58,359 nt of DNA from Streptomyces toxytricini (GTDB lineage Bacteria; Actinomycetota; Actinomycetes; Streptomycetales; Streptomycetaceae). The stretch's first letter is position 1. Every line of letters starts with the position of its first letter. Shown here in pieces: positions 8,429 to 17,308 of this stretch. A program made the position numbers and the translations under genes. The stretch is taken from the NCBI RefSeq assembly GCF_014649915.1, contig NZ_BMTY01000017.1, forward strand, positions 132,365 to 190,723. Reading direction: 5' to 3'. The notes beneath the pieces were generated by a model, which was not told where the DNA came from, made no database searches, and saw only the letters and a program-made list of their open reading frames with translations.

Positions 8429-9781
8429 ATGCCCATGGGTCACACGGCCACAGCCCAGGCCGGCTCCGGCGGCCTGACAGCGACCGAGCACCGGCTGGCC
8501 AACGGCCTGCGCGTGGTGCTCTCCGAGGACCACCTGACCCCGGTCGCGGCGGTCTGCCTGTGGTACGACGTCGGCTCCCGCCACGAAGTCAAGGGACGCA
8601 CCGGCCTGGCTCACCTCTTCGAGCACCTGATGTTCCAGGGCTCCGCGAGCGTACCGGGGAACGGCCACTTCGAGCTCGTCCAGGGCGCCGGCGGCTCCCT
8701 CAACGGCACGACGAGCTTCGAGCGCACCAACTACTTCGAGACCATGCCGGCCCACCAGCTGGAGCTGGCGCTGTGGCTCGAAGCCGACCGGATGGGCTCG
8801 CTGCTGGCCGCCCTGGACGAGGAGTCCATGGAGAACCAGCGCGACGTCGTCAAGAACGAGCGCCGCCAGCGCTACGACAACGTCCCGTACGGCACCGCCT
8901 TCGAGCGGCTGACCGCCATGGCCTACCCCGAGCCCCACCCCTACCACCACACGCCGATCGGCTCGATGGCCGACCTGGACGCGGCCTCGCTGGAGGACGC
9001 GCGCGCGTTCTTCCGCACCTACTACGCGCCCAACAACGCGGTGCTGTCGGTCGTCGGCGACATCGACCCGGAGCAGACGCTCGCCTGGATCGAGAAGTAC
9101 TTCGGCTCCATCCCCGCCCACGACGGCAAGCAGCCCCCGCGCGACGGGACGCTGCCCGACACCATGGGCGGCCAGCTCCGCGAGGAGATCACCGAGGACG
9201 TCCCGGCCCGCGCCCTGATGGCCGCCTACCGGCTGCCCCACGACGGCACCCGCGAGTGCGACGCCGCCGACGTGGCGCTGACCGTCCTCGGCGGAGGCGA
9301 GTCCTCCCGCCTGCACAACCGCCTGGTCCGCCGCGACCAGACGGCCGTCGCCGCCAGCTTCGGCATCCTCCGCCTCGCCGGCGCCCCCTCGCTGGGCTGG
9401 CTGGACGTGAAGGCCTCCAGCGGCGTCGAGGTCCCCGCCATCGAGGCCGCCGTGGACGAGGAGCTCGCCCGCTTCGCCGCCGAGGGCCCCACGGCCGAGG
9501 AGATGGAGCGCGCCCAGGCCCAGCTGGAGCGCGAGTGGCTGGACCGGCTGGGCACCGTCGCCGGCCGGGCCGACGAACTGTGCCGCTTCGCGGTCCTCTT
9601 CGGCGACCCGCAGCTGGCGCTGACCGCCGTGCAGCGCGTCCTGGAGGTCACCGCCGAGGAGGTGCAGGCCGTCGCCGCGGCCCGGCTGCGCCCCGACAAC
9701 CGCGCGGTGCTCGTCTACGAGCCCCTCGCCGCCGACGACTCCGACGCGAACGAGAACGAGAACGAGGGGGCGGAGCAGTGA
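8429..9781 (+). CDS. M16 family zinc metallopeptidase, catalytic subunit
   Basis: The 450-residue protein contains the inverted zinc motif H62-L-F-E-H66 after GRTGLA, plus a downstream Glu in the SMENQRDVVKNERRQ helix. It is therefore a catalytically competent M16B peptidase (processing-peptidase/PqqL type). The start at ATG 8429 follows GAAGGGA 5 nt upstream. A second ATG two codons later is possible. No signal peptide is evident, so it is probably cytoplasmic. The gene overlaps the next M16 gene by 4 nt (GTGA), indicating translational coupling into a two-subunit enzyme. Confidence 0.92.
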   Translation: MPMGHTATAQAGSGGLTATEHRLANGLRVVLSEDHLTPVAAVCLWYDVGSRHEVKGRTGLAHLFEHLMFQGSASVPGNGHFELVQGAGGSLNGTTSFERTNYFETMPAHQLELALWLEADRMGSLLAALDEESMENQRDVVKNERRQRYDNVPYGTAFERLTAMAYPEPHPYHHTPIGSMADLDAASLEDARAFFRTYYAPNNAVLSVVGDIDPEQTLAWIEKYFGSIPAHDGKQPPRDGTLPDTMGGQLREEITEDVPARALMAAYRLPHDGTRECDAADVALTVLGGGESSRLHNRLVRRDQTAVAASFGILRLAGAPSLGWLDVKASSGVEVPAIEAAVDEELARFAAEGPTAEEMERAQAQLEREWLDRLGTVAGRADELCRFAVLFGDPQLALTAVQRVLEVTAEEVQAVAAARLRPDNRAVLVYEPLAADDSDANENENEGAEQ

Positions 9782-11169
9782 GCGACACCGCAGCCGTCAC
9801 GATGACCTTCCACCCGCGGCCCGCCGCCGGTCAGCCCAAGCCGTGGGCGTTCCCCGCGCCCGAGCGGGGCTCCCTGCCCAACGGCCTGACCGTGCTGCGC
9901 TGCCACCGGCCCGGCCAGCAGGTCATCGCGGTCGAGGTGAACCTCGCCGCACCGCTGGACGCCGAGCCGGAGGGGCTGGACGGCGTCGCCACCATCATGG
10001 CCCGAGCCCTGTCCGAGGGCACCGACAAGCACTCCGCCGAGGAGTTCGCCGCCGAGCTGGAGCGCTGCGGCGCCACCCTCGACGCGCACGCCGACCACCC
10101 CGGCCTGCGCGTCTCCCTGGAGGTCCCCGCCTCCCGGCTGGCCAAGGCCCTCGGCCTCCTCGCCGAGGCGCTGCGCGCGCCGGCCTTCGCCGACAGCGAG
10201 GTCGACCGCCTCGTGCGCAACCGCCTCGACGAGATCCCGCACGAGCTGGCCAACCCGCAGCGCCGCGCCGCCAAGGAGCTCTACCGGCAGCTCTTCCCGG
10301 CCTCCCTGCGCATGTCCCGCCCGCGCCAGGGCACCGAGGAGACCGTCGCCCGGATCGACTCCGCCGCCGTACGCGCCTTCTACGAGGCGCACGTGCGCCC
10401 CGCCACGGCCACCGCGGTGGTCGTCGGCGACCTGGCCGGCATCGACCTGGACGCCCTCCTGGCCGACACCCTGGGCGCCTGGACGGGCAACGCGGGCCAG
10501 GCCCGCCCCGTGCCCCCGGTGGAGTCCGACGACACCGGCCGCGTCGTCATCGTCGACCGGCCCGGCGCCGTGCAGACCCAGCTGCTGATCGGCCGCACCG
10601 GCCCCGACCGGCACGACCGCGTCTGGGCCGCGCAGGTCCTCGGCACGTACTGCCTGGGCGGCACCCTCACCTCGCGCCTGGACAAGGTGCTGCGCGAGGA
10701 GAAGGGGTACACGTACGGCGTGCGCGCCTTCGGCCAGGTGCTGCGCTCCACCGCCGACGGCCGGGGCGCCTCGATGCTCGCCATCAGCGGGTCCGTGGAC
10801 ACCCCCAACACCGGTCCGGCGCTGGAGGACCTCTGGAAGGTGCTGCGCACCCTCGCCGAGGGCGGCCTGACGGATGCCGAGCGGGACGTCGCCGTGCAGA
10901 ACCTGGTGGGCGTGGCCCCGCTGAAGTTCGAGACGGCCGCGGCCGTCGCCGGGACCCTCGCCGACCAGGTCGAGCAGGAGCTCCCGGACGACTACCAGGC
11001 GCAGTTGTACGCCCGGCTGGCCGAGACGGGCACCTTGGAGGCCACCACGGCCGTCGTGCAGGCGTTCCCGGTCGACCGGCTGGTCACCGTGCTCGTCGGC
11101 GACGCCGCGCAGATCGAGGGCCCGGTGCGGGCGTTGGGCATCGGAGAGGTGACCGTCGTCGGCAACTGA
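9778..11169 (+). CDS. M16 family peptidase homologue, probable non-catalytic subunit
   Basis: The 463-residue protein starts at GTG 9778, overlapping the stop of the upstream peptidase. It has the M16 fold and the substrate-gripping C-terminal R/Y signature (GGTLTSRLDKVLREEKGYTYG). At the position of the HxxEH motif it reads GLDGVATIMARALSEG, with no histidine, so it lacks the zinc site. Paired active and inactive M16 subunits form a clam-shell heterodimer, as in mitochondrial processing peptidase. The substrate in Streptomyces is unknown. A strong terminator follows 14 bp after the stop. Confidence 0.9.
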   Translation: MSDTAAVTMTFHPRPAAGQPKPWAFPAPERGSLPNGLTVLRCHRPGQQVIAVEVNLAAPLDAEPEGLDGVATIMARALSEGTDKHSAEEFAAELERCGATLDAHADHPGLRVSLEVPASRLAKALGLLAEALRAPAFADSEVDRLVRNRLDEIPHELANPQRRAAKELYRQLFPASLRMSRPRQGTEETVARIDSAAVRAFYEAHVRPATATAVVVGDLAGIDLDALLADTLGAWTGNAGQARPVPPVESDDTGRVVIVDRPGAVQTQLLIGRTGPDRHDRVWAAQVLGTYCLGGTLTSRLDKVLREEKGYTYGVRAFGQVLRSTADGRGASMLAISGSVDTPNTGPALEDLWKVLRTLAEGGLTDAERDVAVQNLVGVAPLKFETAAAVAGTLADQVEQELPDDYQAQLYARLAETGTLEATTAVVQAFPVDRLVTVLVGDAAQIEGPVRALGIGEVTVVGN

Positions 11170-11183
11170 CGGCAACTCCCCGA

Positions 11184-11212
11184 GGGCCCCGGCGGCTTGT
11201 CCGCCGGGGCCC
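11184..11212 (+). terminator. Intrinsic terminator after the M16 pair
   Basis: Perfect 12-bp stem GGGCCCCGGCGG / CCGCCGGGGCCC with a 5-nt loop, followed by TTTGTGT. Confidence 0.88.
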
Positions 11213-11361
11213 TTTGTGTCCGGATTTGCTGCGGAGGTTGCCTGTATGCGGTGTGGCGTGCGCAACAAAAGGCCGTGACCATTTGGTGATTGACTGATGA
11301 TCCGCCTAGCGTCGGCCGTGCTGTCCGTCAGTTGATACGCGCCGCACCCGCGGCACCGGGC

Positions 11362-11510
11362 AGCGATCGCCGAGTCCCCGTCCGGCGCGAGCCTGGGGAG
11401 CCGGGGACCCACACGTCCCTTGGGGTGAATCGGGCCGCCTCGCAAGAGGTGCCCGTAGGAGACCTTCCTGCTCCGAACCCGTCAGCTAACCCGGTAGGCG
11501 AGAGGGAAGG
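11362..11510 (+). ncRNA. ydaO/yuaA-type c-di-AMP riboswitch
   Basis: The 5' leader of the M23 peptidase gene shows the conserved ydaO blocks in order: CCGAGTCC, GAGCC-GGGGA-CC, GGGTGAATC (11423-11431, read in TTGGGGTGAATCGG), the GTAGGAGACCTTCC block, CCGAACCCGTCAGCTAACC and GGTAGGCGAGAGG. Family knowledge: this class binds c-di-AMP and, in actinobacteria, lies upstream of cell-wall hydrolase genes, where the ligand turns expression off. The boundaries are approximate. Confidence 0.88.
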
Positions 11511-11527
11511 AAAGGATCAGCCTCTCC

Positions 11528-12322
11528 ATGGCCTTTGGCAGCCGTGCCGCCGGCAAGCACCGTGGTTCCAGCCGTCTGAGCCGCAAGACCGCCGGATTCG
11601 CCGGCGTCGCCGCCCTCGCCACCACCGGTGTGGTGGGCACCCTCGCCGCCCCGGCCTTCGCCGCCTCGGACAAGGGCCCCTCCATGGAGGACACCGGTCT
11701 GAACGCGGTCGTCACCGCCGAGGACGTCGCCGGCCAGATCGAGGCCCAGGCCGACTCCCAGCGCGCCGCCGCCGAGGCAGCCGCCCTGAAGGCGCAGGCC
11801 GAGGCCGACGCCAAGGCGCGCGCCGCCGAGGCCAAGCAGAAGGCCGAGGAGAAGGCGAAGGCCGAGCGCGAGGCCGCCGAGCGCGCCGCCCGCGAGGAGG
11901 AGCGCAAGCGCCTCAACACCTTCGTCTCCCCGCTCGCCGGCTCCTACGTCAGCACCCAGTACCGCGCCGGCGGCGGCATGTGGTCCTCCGGCAGCCACAC
12001 CGGCATCGACTTCCACGCCGACGAGGGCTCCGTCGTCCGCGCCGTCGGCGTCGGCACCGTCGTCGAGGCCGGCTGGGGCGGCGCCTACGGCAACAACGTC
12101 GTGATCCGGCACGCCGACGGCACCTACACCCAGTACGGCCACCTCAACTCGCTGAGCGTCTCGGTCGGCCAGCAGGTCACCCCGGGCCAGCAGATCGGCC
12201 TCTCCGGCTCCACCGGCAACTCCAGCGGCCCGCACCTGCACTTCGAGGCCCGTACCGGCGCCAAGTACGGCTCGGACATCGACCCGATCGCCTACCTGCG
12301 CAGCCACGGCGTCAGCCTCTGA
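11528..12322 (+). CDS. Secreted M23 family peptidoglycan endopeptidase
   Basis: The 264-residue protein has an N-terminal Arg/Lys-rich signal sequence with likely cleavage after APAFA (residue 45). An Ala/Glu/Lys coiled-coil follows (about 65-128), then a LytM/M23 domain. The zinc residues are visible as His157 and Asp161 in HTGIDF, and the HLHF motif is at 236-239. It should cleave peptide cross-links in the cell wall outside the cell. The c-di-AMP riboswitch immediately upstream predicts down-regulation when c-di-AMP is high, coupling wall growth to osmotic and potassium state. A clean terminator follows. Confidence 0.92.
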   Translation: MAFGSRAAGKHRGSSRLSRKTAGFAGVAALATTGVVGTLAAPAFAASDKGPSMEDTGLNAVVTAEDVAGQIEAQADSQRAAAEAAALKAQAEADAKARAAEAKQKAEEKAKAEREAAERAAREEERKRLNTFVSPLAGSYVSTQYRAGGGMWSSGSHTGIDFHADEGSVVRAVGVGTVVEAGWGGAYGNNVVIRHADGTYTQYGHLNSLSVSVGQQVTPGQQIGLSGSTGNSSGPHLHFEARTGAKYGSDIDPIAYLRSHGVSL

Positions 12323-12344
12323 CGTTCTTGCAGCAGCCTGATCC

Positions 12345-12375
12345 GAAGGCCCCGGCTCACCGAGCCGGGGCCTTC
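12345..12375 (+). terminator. Intrinsic terminator after the M23 peptidase gene
   Basis: Perfect 13-bp stem GAAGGCCCCGGCT / AGCCGGGGCCTTC with a 5-nt loop, 22 bp after the stop. There is no long T tract, which is common in Streptomyces. Confidence 0.85.
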
Positions 12376-12536
12376 GCGCTGCCCGCCCGCCGATATCCGG
12401 CCGCCGCACACCGGCCGAAATGCCGCCGATTTCCTGCCGCCCTCGGAAACCGGCGGGAATTGGCATAGGGTTTCCGTGCGATCCACGAGGCGGCGGCATC
12501 GGTGCCGGCAATCGGAAAAAGGGCGGAGGTCCGGTC

Positions 12537-13202
12537 TTGCGTATTCCCGCGCACGCCGTGTGCACTGCGATCCGCGACGACATCGTCTCCGGGGCGTTCG
12601 AACCGGGTGCCAGGCTGACCGAGGAGCAGCTGGCCCGCCGGTACGGCGTCTCGCGCGTCCCGGTCCGCGAGGCGCTGCGGACCCTGGAGTCGGAGGGCTT
12701 CGTGACCAGCCGGCGGCACGCGGGCGCCTGCGTCGCCGAGCCCACCGAGCAGGAGGCCGCCGACCTCCTGGAGATGCGGATGCTGCTGGAGCCGCTCGCG
12801 GCCGCCAGGGCCGCGCGGCGGCGCACCGAGGGCCACCTGAAGGTGCTGCGCGGCCTGGTCAGGCTCGGCCAGGAGCGGGCCAGGGGAGGGCAGGGCGAGG
12901 ACCTGCGGGCGCTGGGCAGCTGGTTCCACGAGACCCTCGCCCAGGCCTCCGCCAGCCCCGGGCTGATCGCCCTCCTCACCCAGATGCGGTACAAGGTCGC
13001 CTGGATGTACGCCGTGCAGGCGCCGGAGCGGCCCGTGGAGTGCTGGGCGGAGCACGGTGCGATCACCGACGCGGTGGCCCGGGGCGACGCCGAGCGGGCG
13101 CGTGCGCTGACCGCCGGCCACGCCGAGCGCACCGCGGGCGCCTACCGGCTGCGGGTGAGGACTTCGCAACCTCCCGTACACACGGCGAGCCGCTCCCTTT
13201 AA
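12537..13202 (+). CDS. GntR family transcriptional regulator (FCD/FadR-like)
   Basis: The 221-residue protein has an N-terminal winged helix-turn-helix (residues 5-70, AIRDDIVSGAFEPGARLTEE then YGVSRVPVREALRTLESEG). The C-terminal all-helical region contains LEMRMLLEPLAAARAA, typical of FCD ligand-binding domains. I place the start at TTG 12537 because GGCGGAGG lies just upstream (12522-12529) and homologues begin LRIPAHxVCTAIRDDI. An ATG at 12420 in the same frame would add about 39 unlikely residues. It is convergent with ptsH, and its ligand and targets are unknown. Confidence 0.85.
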   Translation: MRIPAHAVCTAIRDDIVSGAFEPGARLTEEQLARRYGVSRVPVREALRTLESEGFVTSRRHAGACVAEPTEQEAADLLEMRMLLEPLAAARAARRRTEGHLKVLRGLVRLGQERARGGQGEDLRALGSWFHETLAQASASPGLIALLTQMRYKVAWMYAVQAPERPVECWAEHGAITDAVARGDAERARALTAGHAERTAGAYRLRVRTSQPPVHTASRSL

Positions 13203-13384
13203 CAGGGGCCGCGTAGAAATACCGGGGAACAAAGCCCGGGGATCCCGGGCGGACCGCGCGGTTTTCCGTTCCGCTTTTCAGGCCGCGCTCCCGTGTGCAT
13301 TCCCGCGTATTTCGGTGGTGCATTTCCCGTCCGTGCATTTTCCCGTTCCCCGTTCCCGCACGCGCGTATGCGTATCCGCGAACG

Positions 13385-13425
13385 GCGAAGCCGCGGCCGC
13401 CGGAGCATCGCAGCCGCGGCTTCGC
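13385..13425 (-). terminator. Intrinsic terminator of ptsH
   Basis: Perfect 13-bp stem GCGAAGCCGCGGC / GCCGCGGCTTCGC with a 15-nt loop, 25 bp past the ptsH stop on the minus strand. It may also terminate the convergent GntR transcript. Confidence 0.75.
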
Positions 13426-13450
13426 GCGGACCGGGGTGGAACCCGAAGGG

Positions 13451-13732
13451 TCAGACGGTCTCGGGGAGCTCCTCGAGGCCCTCGGCGACCAGCTTCGCGA
13501 GGCGGTCCAGCGCCACCTCCGCGCCCTCGGCGTCCGACGCGAGGACGACCTCCTCGCCGCCCTGGGCGCCCAGGCCCAGCACCGCGAGCATGGAGGCGGC
13601 GTTGACGGGGTTCCCGTCCGCCTTCGCGATGGTCACCGGGACGCCCGAAGCGGTCGTCGCCCGGACGAAGATCGAGGCGGGACGAGCGTGCAGGCCCTCG
13701 GCCCAGCCGACGTTGACGCGGCGCTCTGCCAT
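13451..13732 (-). CDS. ptsH: HPr phosphocarrier protein of the PTS
   Basis: The 93-residue protein carries the phosphoryl-accepting His15 in GLHARPAS and a regulatory Ser47 in NAASMLAVLGLG. It accepts phosphate from PEP via enzyme I and hands it to EIIA domains in the cytosol, serving N-acetylglucosamine and fructose uptake in Streptomyces. The start at ATG 13732 is preceded on the minus strand by GAAGGG. A DasR-responsive-element-like palindrome lies 24-39 nt upstream. No other pts gene is adjacent. Confidence 0.95.
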   Translation of the reverse strand: MAERRVNVGWAEGLHARPASIFVRATTASGVPVTIAKADGNPVNAASMLAVLGLGAQGGEEVVLASDAEGAEVALDRLAKLVAEGLEELPETV

Positions 13733-13755
13733 GGTGATGCCCTTCAGGTTCTGAC

Positions 13756-13771
13756 GGTTGTCTAGACCACT
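13756..13771. promoter_or_regulatory. DasR-responsive element (dre)-like operator upstream of ptsH
   Basis: GGTTGTCTAGACCACT matches the known dre consensus ACTGGTCTAGACCACT at 13 of 16 positions, including the full TCTAGACCACT half. It lies between ptsH and the divergent acyltransferase gene, where the GlcNAc regulator DasR is known to control ptsH in Streptomyces. DasR itself is not in this window. Confidence 0.7.
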
Positions 13772-13914
13772 ATCTCACGAGGTCCCGTGTGCCCGGACCG
13801 CCGCCGGCCCCGGTCTCTTGCGTCCGATCTACCCCGTATTACACCGGTTCGCACCTCACTCCGGGCCGCACCGCGCAGGAGCCCTCCCGCCCGCCCTGGG
13901 CTTAGGATCACCGC

Positions 13915-16638
13915 ATGACCACCGCGTCGGACCCCTCGTACCCGGCCCACTGGGAAGCGGACGTCGTCCTGCGCGACGGCGGCACCGCACGCATCCGGCC
14001 CATCACCCCCGAGGACGCCGGCCGCCTGGTCAGCTTCTACGAGCAGGTCTCCGACGAGTCGAAGTACTACCGGTTCTTCGCCCCCTACCCCCGGCTCTCG
14101 GACCGCGACGTGCACCGCTTCACCCACCACGACTACGTCGACCGGGTGGGCCTCGCCGCGACCGTCGGCGAGGAGTTCATCGGCACCGTCCGCTACGACC
14201 GGATCGGCCCCGACGGCCGCCCCGCCTCGGCCCCCGCCGACGAGGCCGAGGTCGCCTTCCTCGTCCAGGACGCCCACCAGGGGCGCGGCGTTGCCTCCGC
14301 CCTCCTGGAGCACATCGGCGCGGTCGCCCGCGAGCGCGGCATCCGGCGGTTCGCCGCCGAGGTGCTCCCCGCCAACACCCGCATGATCAAGGTGTTCACG
14401 GACGCCGGCTACCAGCAGAAGCGCAGCTTCGAGGACGGCGCCGTCCGCCTCACCCTGGACCTGGAGCCCACCGCCGAGTCCCTCGCCGTCCAGCGGGCCC
14501 GCGAGCAGCGCGCCGAGGCCCGCTCCGTCCAGCGGCTCCTGGCCCCCGGGTCCGTGGCCGTCGTCGGCGTCAGCCGCTCCGGCGGCGGCGTCGGAGCCGC
14601 CGCCCTGCGCAACCTCCGCGACAGCGGCTTCCGCGGCCACCTCTACGCCGTCAACGAGGCCCGCGCCCCCGGCATCGAGGGCGACCTCCTCGACGGCGTG
14701 CGCGCCTACCGCTCGCTCGCCGAGATCGACGCGCCCGTGGACCTCGCCGTCGTCGCCGTCCCCGCCGAACGGGTCCCGCAGGTCGTCGCCGACTGCGGGG
14801 AACACGGCGTCCAGGGACTCGTCGTACTGTCCGCGGGCTACGCCGAGACCGGCCCCGACGGCCTGGAGCGCCAGCGCGAACTCGTCCGCCAGGTCCGCTC
14901 CCACGGGATGCGCCTCATCGGCCCCAACGCGTTCGGCGTGATCAACACCGCGCCGGAGGTCGCGCTCAACGCCTCCCTCGCGCCCGTGCCCGCCCCCGTC
15001 CCCGGCCGGATCGGGCTCTTCACGCAGTCCGGCGCCATCGGCATCGCCCTGCTGTCGGCCCTGCTCCGCCGCGGCGAGGGCCTGTCCTCGTTCGTCTCGG
15101 CCGGCAACCGAGCCGACGTCTCCGGGAACGACATCCTCCAGTACTGGTACGAAGACGAGGCCACCGACGTCGCCCTCATGTACCTGGAAACCCTCGGCAA
15201 CCCGCGCAAGTTCACCCGCCTCGCCCGCCGCACCGCCGCCGTCAAGCCCGTCGTCGTCGCCAAGGGCGGCCGCCACACCCCCGCCGGCCACGCCGTCCCC
15301 GGCACCCGGCTCCCCGAGACCACCGTCTCCGCCCTGCTCCGCCAGGCCGGCGTCATCCGCGTCGACACCGTCACCGAACTCGTCGACGCCGGCCTCCTCC
15401 TCGCCTCCCAGCCCGTCCCCGCAGGGCCGCGCGTCGCGATCCTCGGCAACTCCGAGTCGCTCGGCTACCTCACCTACGACGCCTGCCTCGCCCAGGGCCT
15501 GCGGCCCTCCTCCCCGATCGACCTGACCACCGCCGCCGCCCCCGCCGACTTCGGCAGCGCCGTCTCCGCGGCCCTCGCCTCCGACTCCCACGACGCCGTG
15601 GTCGTCACCGCCATCCCCTGGGTCGGCGAGGAGGCCTGCGCCGACACCGGGGCCGACGACCTCGCCGACGCCCTGCGCGACGCCGCGGCCGCCCACCCCG
15701 GCAAGCCGGTCGCCGTGGTCCACGTCGAGCTCGCCGACCTCGTCCGGGCCCTGTCCCGCGAGGACGTCCGCATTCCGGCCTACCCGGCCGCCGAGCGGGC
15801 CGTCCGCGCCGTCGCCGAAGCCGTCCGGTACGGGCAGTGGCGCCGCGCCAACGCCGACGCCGGGCACGTCCCCGAGTTCGACGACATCGACGAGGCGGGG
15901 GCCGCCGCACAGCTCGCCGGCCTCCTCGCCGGCGGAGCCGGCCCCGACGGCGTGATCACCCTCGCCGACGGCGACGCCGCCGCGCTCCTCGCCCGCTACG
16001 GGATCCGCGTCCTGCCCACGCTGCCCGCGCCCACCCCCGACGCCGCCGCCAAGGCCGCCGCGGCCCTCGGCTACCCCGTCGCCCTCAAGACCACCGCCCC
16101 GCACCTTCGCCACCGCGCCGACCTCGGCGGCGTCCGCCTCGACCTCACCACCGAGGCCGATCTCCGCCGCTCCTACGACGAGCTCACCGAGCTCCTCGGC
16201 ACCCCCGCCGAGCTGCAGCCCGTCGTCCAGGCCATGGTCCCCCGCGGCGTCGACACCGTCGTCCGCTCCGTCATCGACCCGGCCGCAGGCGCCGTCCTCT
16301 CCTTCGGCCTGGCCGGCGTCGCCTCCGAGCTGCTCGGCGACACCGCCCACCGGCTCGTCCCCGCCACCGACCGCGACGCCGCCGGACTGATCCGCTCCAT
16401 CCGCACCGCCCCCCTCCTCTTCGGCTGGCGCGGCAGCGACCCCGTCGACACCCCCGCCCTGGAAGAGCTCCTGCTGCGCCTGTCCCGGCTCGTCGACGAC
16501 CACCCCGAAGTGGTCGGCGTCACCCTCGAACCCGTCGTCGTCGCCACCGAGGGCCTCTCCGTCCTCAGCGCCGCCGTCCGCATCGCGCACCCGCCCGCCC
16601 GCACCGACCTCGGCCCCCGCACCCTCCCCAGCTACTGA
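13915..16638 (+). CDS. GNAT acetyltransferase fused to an acyl-CoA synthetase (NDP-forming)-like protein
   Basis: The 907-residue multidomain protein has an N-terminal GNAT domain (residues 20-190, with the acetyl-CoA loop QGRGVAS). Next is a CoA-binding Rossmann domain (about 205-330, VAVVGVSRSGGGVG), succinyl-CoA ligase-like domains (340-640) and a C-terminal ATP-grasp region (670-900, LKTTAPHLRHRADLGGV). The architecture resembles the Pat/AcuA-type protein lysine acetyltransferases that control acyl-CoA synthetases, with GNAT at the N-terminus as usual in actinobacteria. The loop near 449-463 that holds the phosphorylated His of true acetyl-CoA synthetases is altered (GGRHTPAGHAVPG), so a regulatory rather than ATP-forming role is likely. 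Confidence 0.85.
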   Translation: MTTASDPSYPAHWEADVVLRDGGTARIRPITPEDAGRLVSFYEQVSDESKYYRFFAPYPRLSDRDVHRFTHHDYVDRVGLAATVGEEFIGTVRYDRIGPDGRPASAPADEAEVAFLVQDAHQGRGVASALLEHIGAVARERGIRRFAAEVLPANTRMIKVFTDAGYQQKRSFEDGAVRLTLDLEPTAESLAVQRAREQRAEARSVQRLLAPGSVAVVGVSRSGGGVGAAALRNLRDSGFRGHLYAVNEARAPGIEGDLLDGVRAYRSLAEIDAPVDLAVVAVPAERVPQVVADCGEHGVQGLVVLSAGYAETGPDGLERQRELVRQVRSHGMRLIGPNAFGVINTAPEVALNASLAPVPAPVPGRIGLFTQSGAIGIALLSALLRRGEGLSSFVSAGNRADVSGNDILQYWYEDEATDVALMYLETLGNPRKFTRLARRTAAVKPVVVAKGGRHTPAGHAVPGTRLPETTVSALLRQAGVIRVDTVTELVDAGLLLASQPVPAGPRVAILGNSESLGYLTYDACLAQGLRPSSPIDLTTAAAPADFGSAVSAALASDSHDAVVVTAIPWVGEEACADTGADDLADALRDAAAAHPGKPVAVVHVELADLVRALSREDVRIPAYPAAERAVRAVAEAVRYGQWRRANADAGHVPEFDDIDEAGAAAQLAGLLAGGAGPDGVITLADGDAAALLARYGIRVLPTLPAPTPDAAAKAAAALGYPVALKTTAPHLRHRADLGGVRLDLTTEADLRRSYDELTELLGTPAELQPVVQAMVPRGVDTVVRSVIDPAAGAVLSFGLAGVASELLGDTAHRLVPATDRDAAGLIRSIRTAPLLFGWRGSDPVDTPALEELLLRLSRLVDDHPEVVGVTLEPVVVATEGLSVLSAAVRIAHPPARTDLGPRTLPSY

Positions 16639-16708
16639 GGACCCCCGAAGGCGCCCGCGGCGTCCCGAGGCGGCCGGGGCGCCCCGTACGGGCCTTAGGA
16701 TGGACCCC

Positions 16709-17308
16709 ATGGCGAAATCCGGTACGACGACCCAGGGGCTGCGCACGGCGATCGAGCGCAGCGGCTACTACCCGGCCCTCGTGGCCGAGGCCGTGGAGGC
16801 CGCGGTGGGCGGCGAGCCGATCTCGTCGTACCTGGTCCACCAGGAGACGACCTTCGACTCCAACGAGGTCCGCCGGCACGTCACCGTGCTCGTCCTCACC
16901 GGCAACCGCTTCATCGTCAGCCACACCGACGAGCAGGCCGCCGACGCGGGCTCCCCCTCGCCGTACGCGACCACCTCGACCGAGTCGGTCAAGCTGGCCA
17001 GCATCTCCTCGGTGGTGCTCAGCCGCGTCGTGGCCAACCCCGAGTCGTACACCCCGGGCACCCTCCCGCGGGAGGTCGTCCTCACCATCGGCTGGGGCGC
17101 CGTCTCGCGCATCGACCTGGAACCCGCCGCCTGCGGCGACCCCAACTGCGACTCGGACCACGGCTACACCGGCAACTCCACCGCCGACGACCTCAGCCTC
17201 CGCGTGAGCGAGGCGGGCGACGGCCCCGAGGCCGTCCGCCAGACCCTGCTCTTCGCGCAGGCCCTCTCCGAGGCGACCGCGGCCACCGCCGCCGGCACCG
17301 CCCGCTGA
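16709..17308 (+). CDS. DUF5998 family protein
   Basis: A 199-residue cytosolic protein of unknown function, conserved in actinobacteria. It opens with MAKSGTTTQGLRTAIERSG and has a beta-rich core plus a CGDPNCDSDHGYTG segment with paired Cys and His residues that could bind metal. The start at ATG 16709 is preferred over the in-frame ATG at 16700 because AGGATGG precedes it. The stop overlaps the next start (TGATG), so it is translationally coupled to the phosphodiesterase-like gene. Confidence 0.8.
   Translation: MAKSGTTTQGLRTAIERSGYYPALVAEAVEAAVGGEPISSYLVHQETTFDSNEVRRHVTVLVLTGNRFIVSHTDEQAADAGSPSPYATTSTESVKLASISSVVLSRVVANPESYTPGTLPREVVLTIGWGAVSRIDLEPAACGDPNCDSDHGYTGNSTADDLSLRVSEAGDGPEAVRQTLLFAQALSEATAATAAGTAR

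Noticed and set aside
13762..16746. Long minus-strand open frame opposite the GNAT/acyl-CoA synthetase gene
   Set aside because: Gly/Val/Asp-rich shadow of a real gene; no recognisable domain and no ribosome site.
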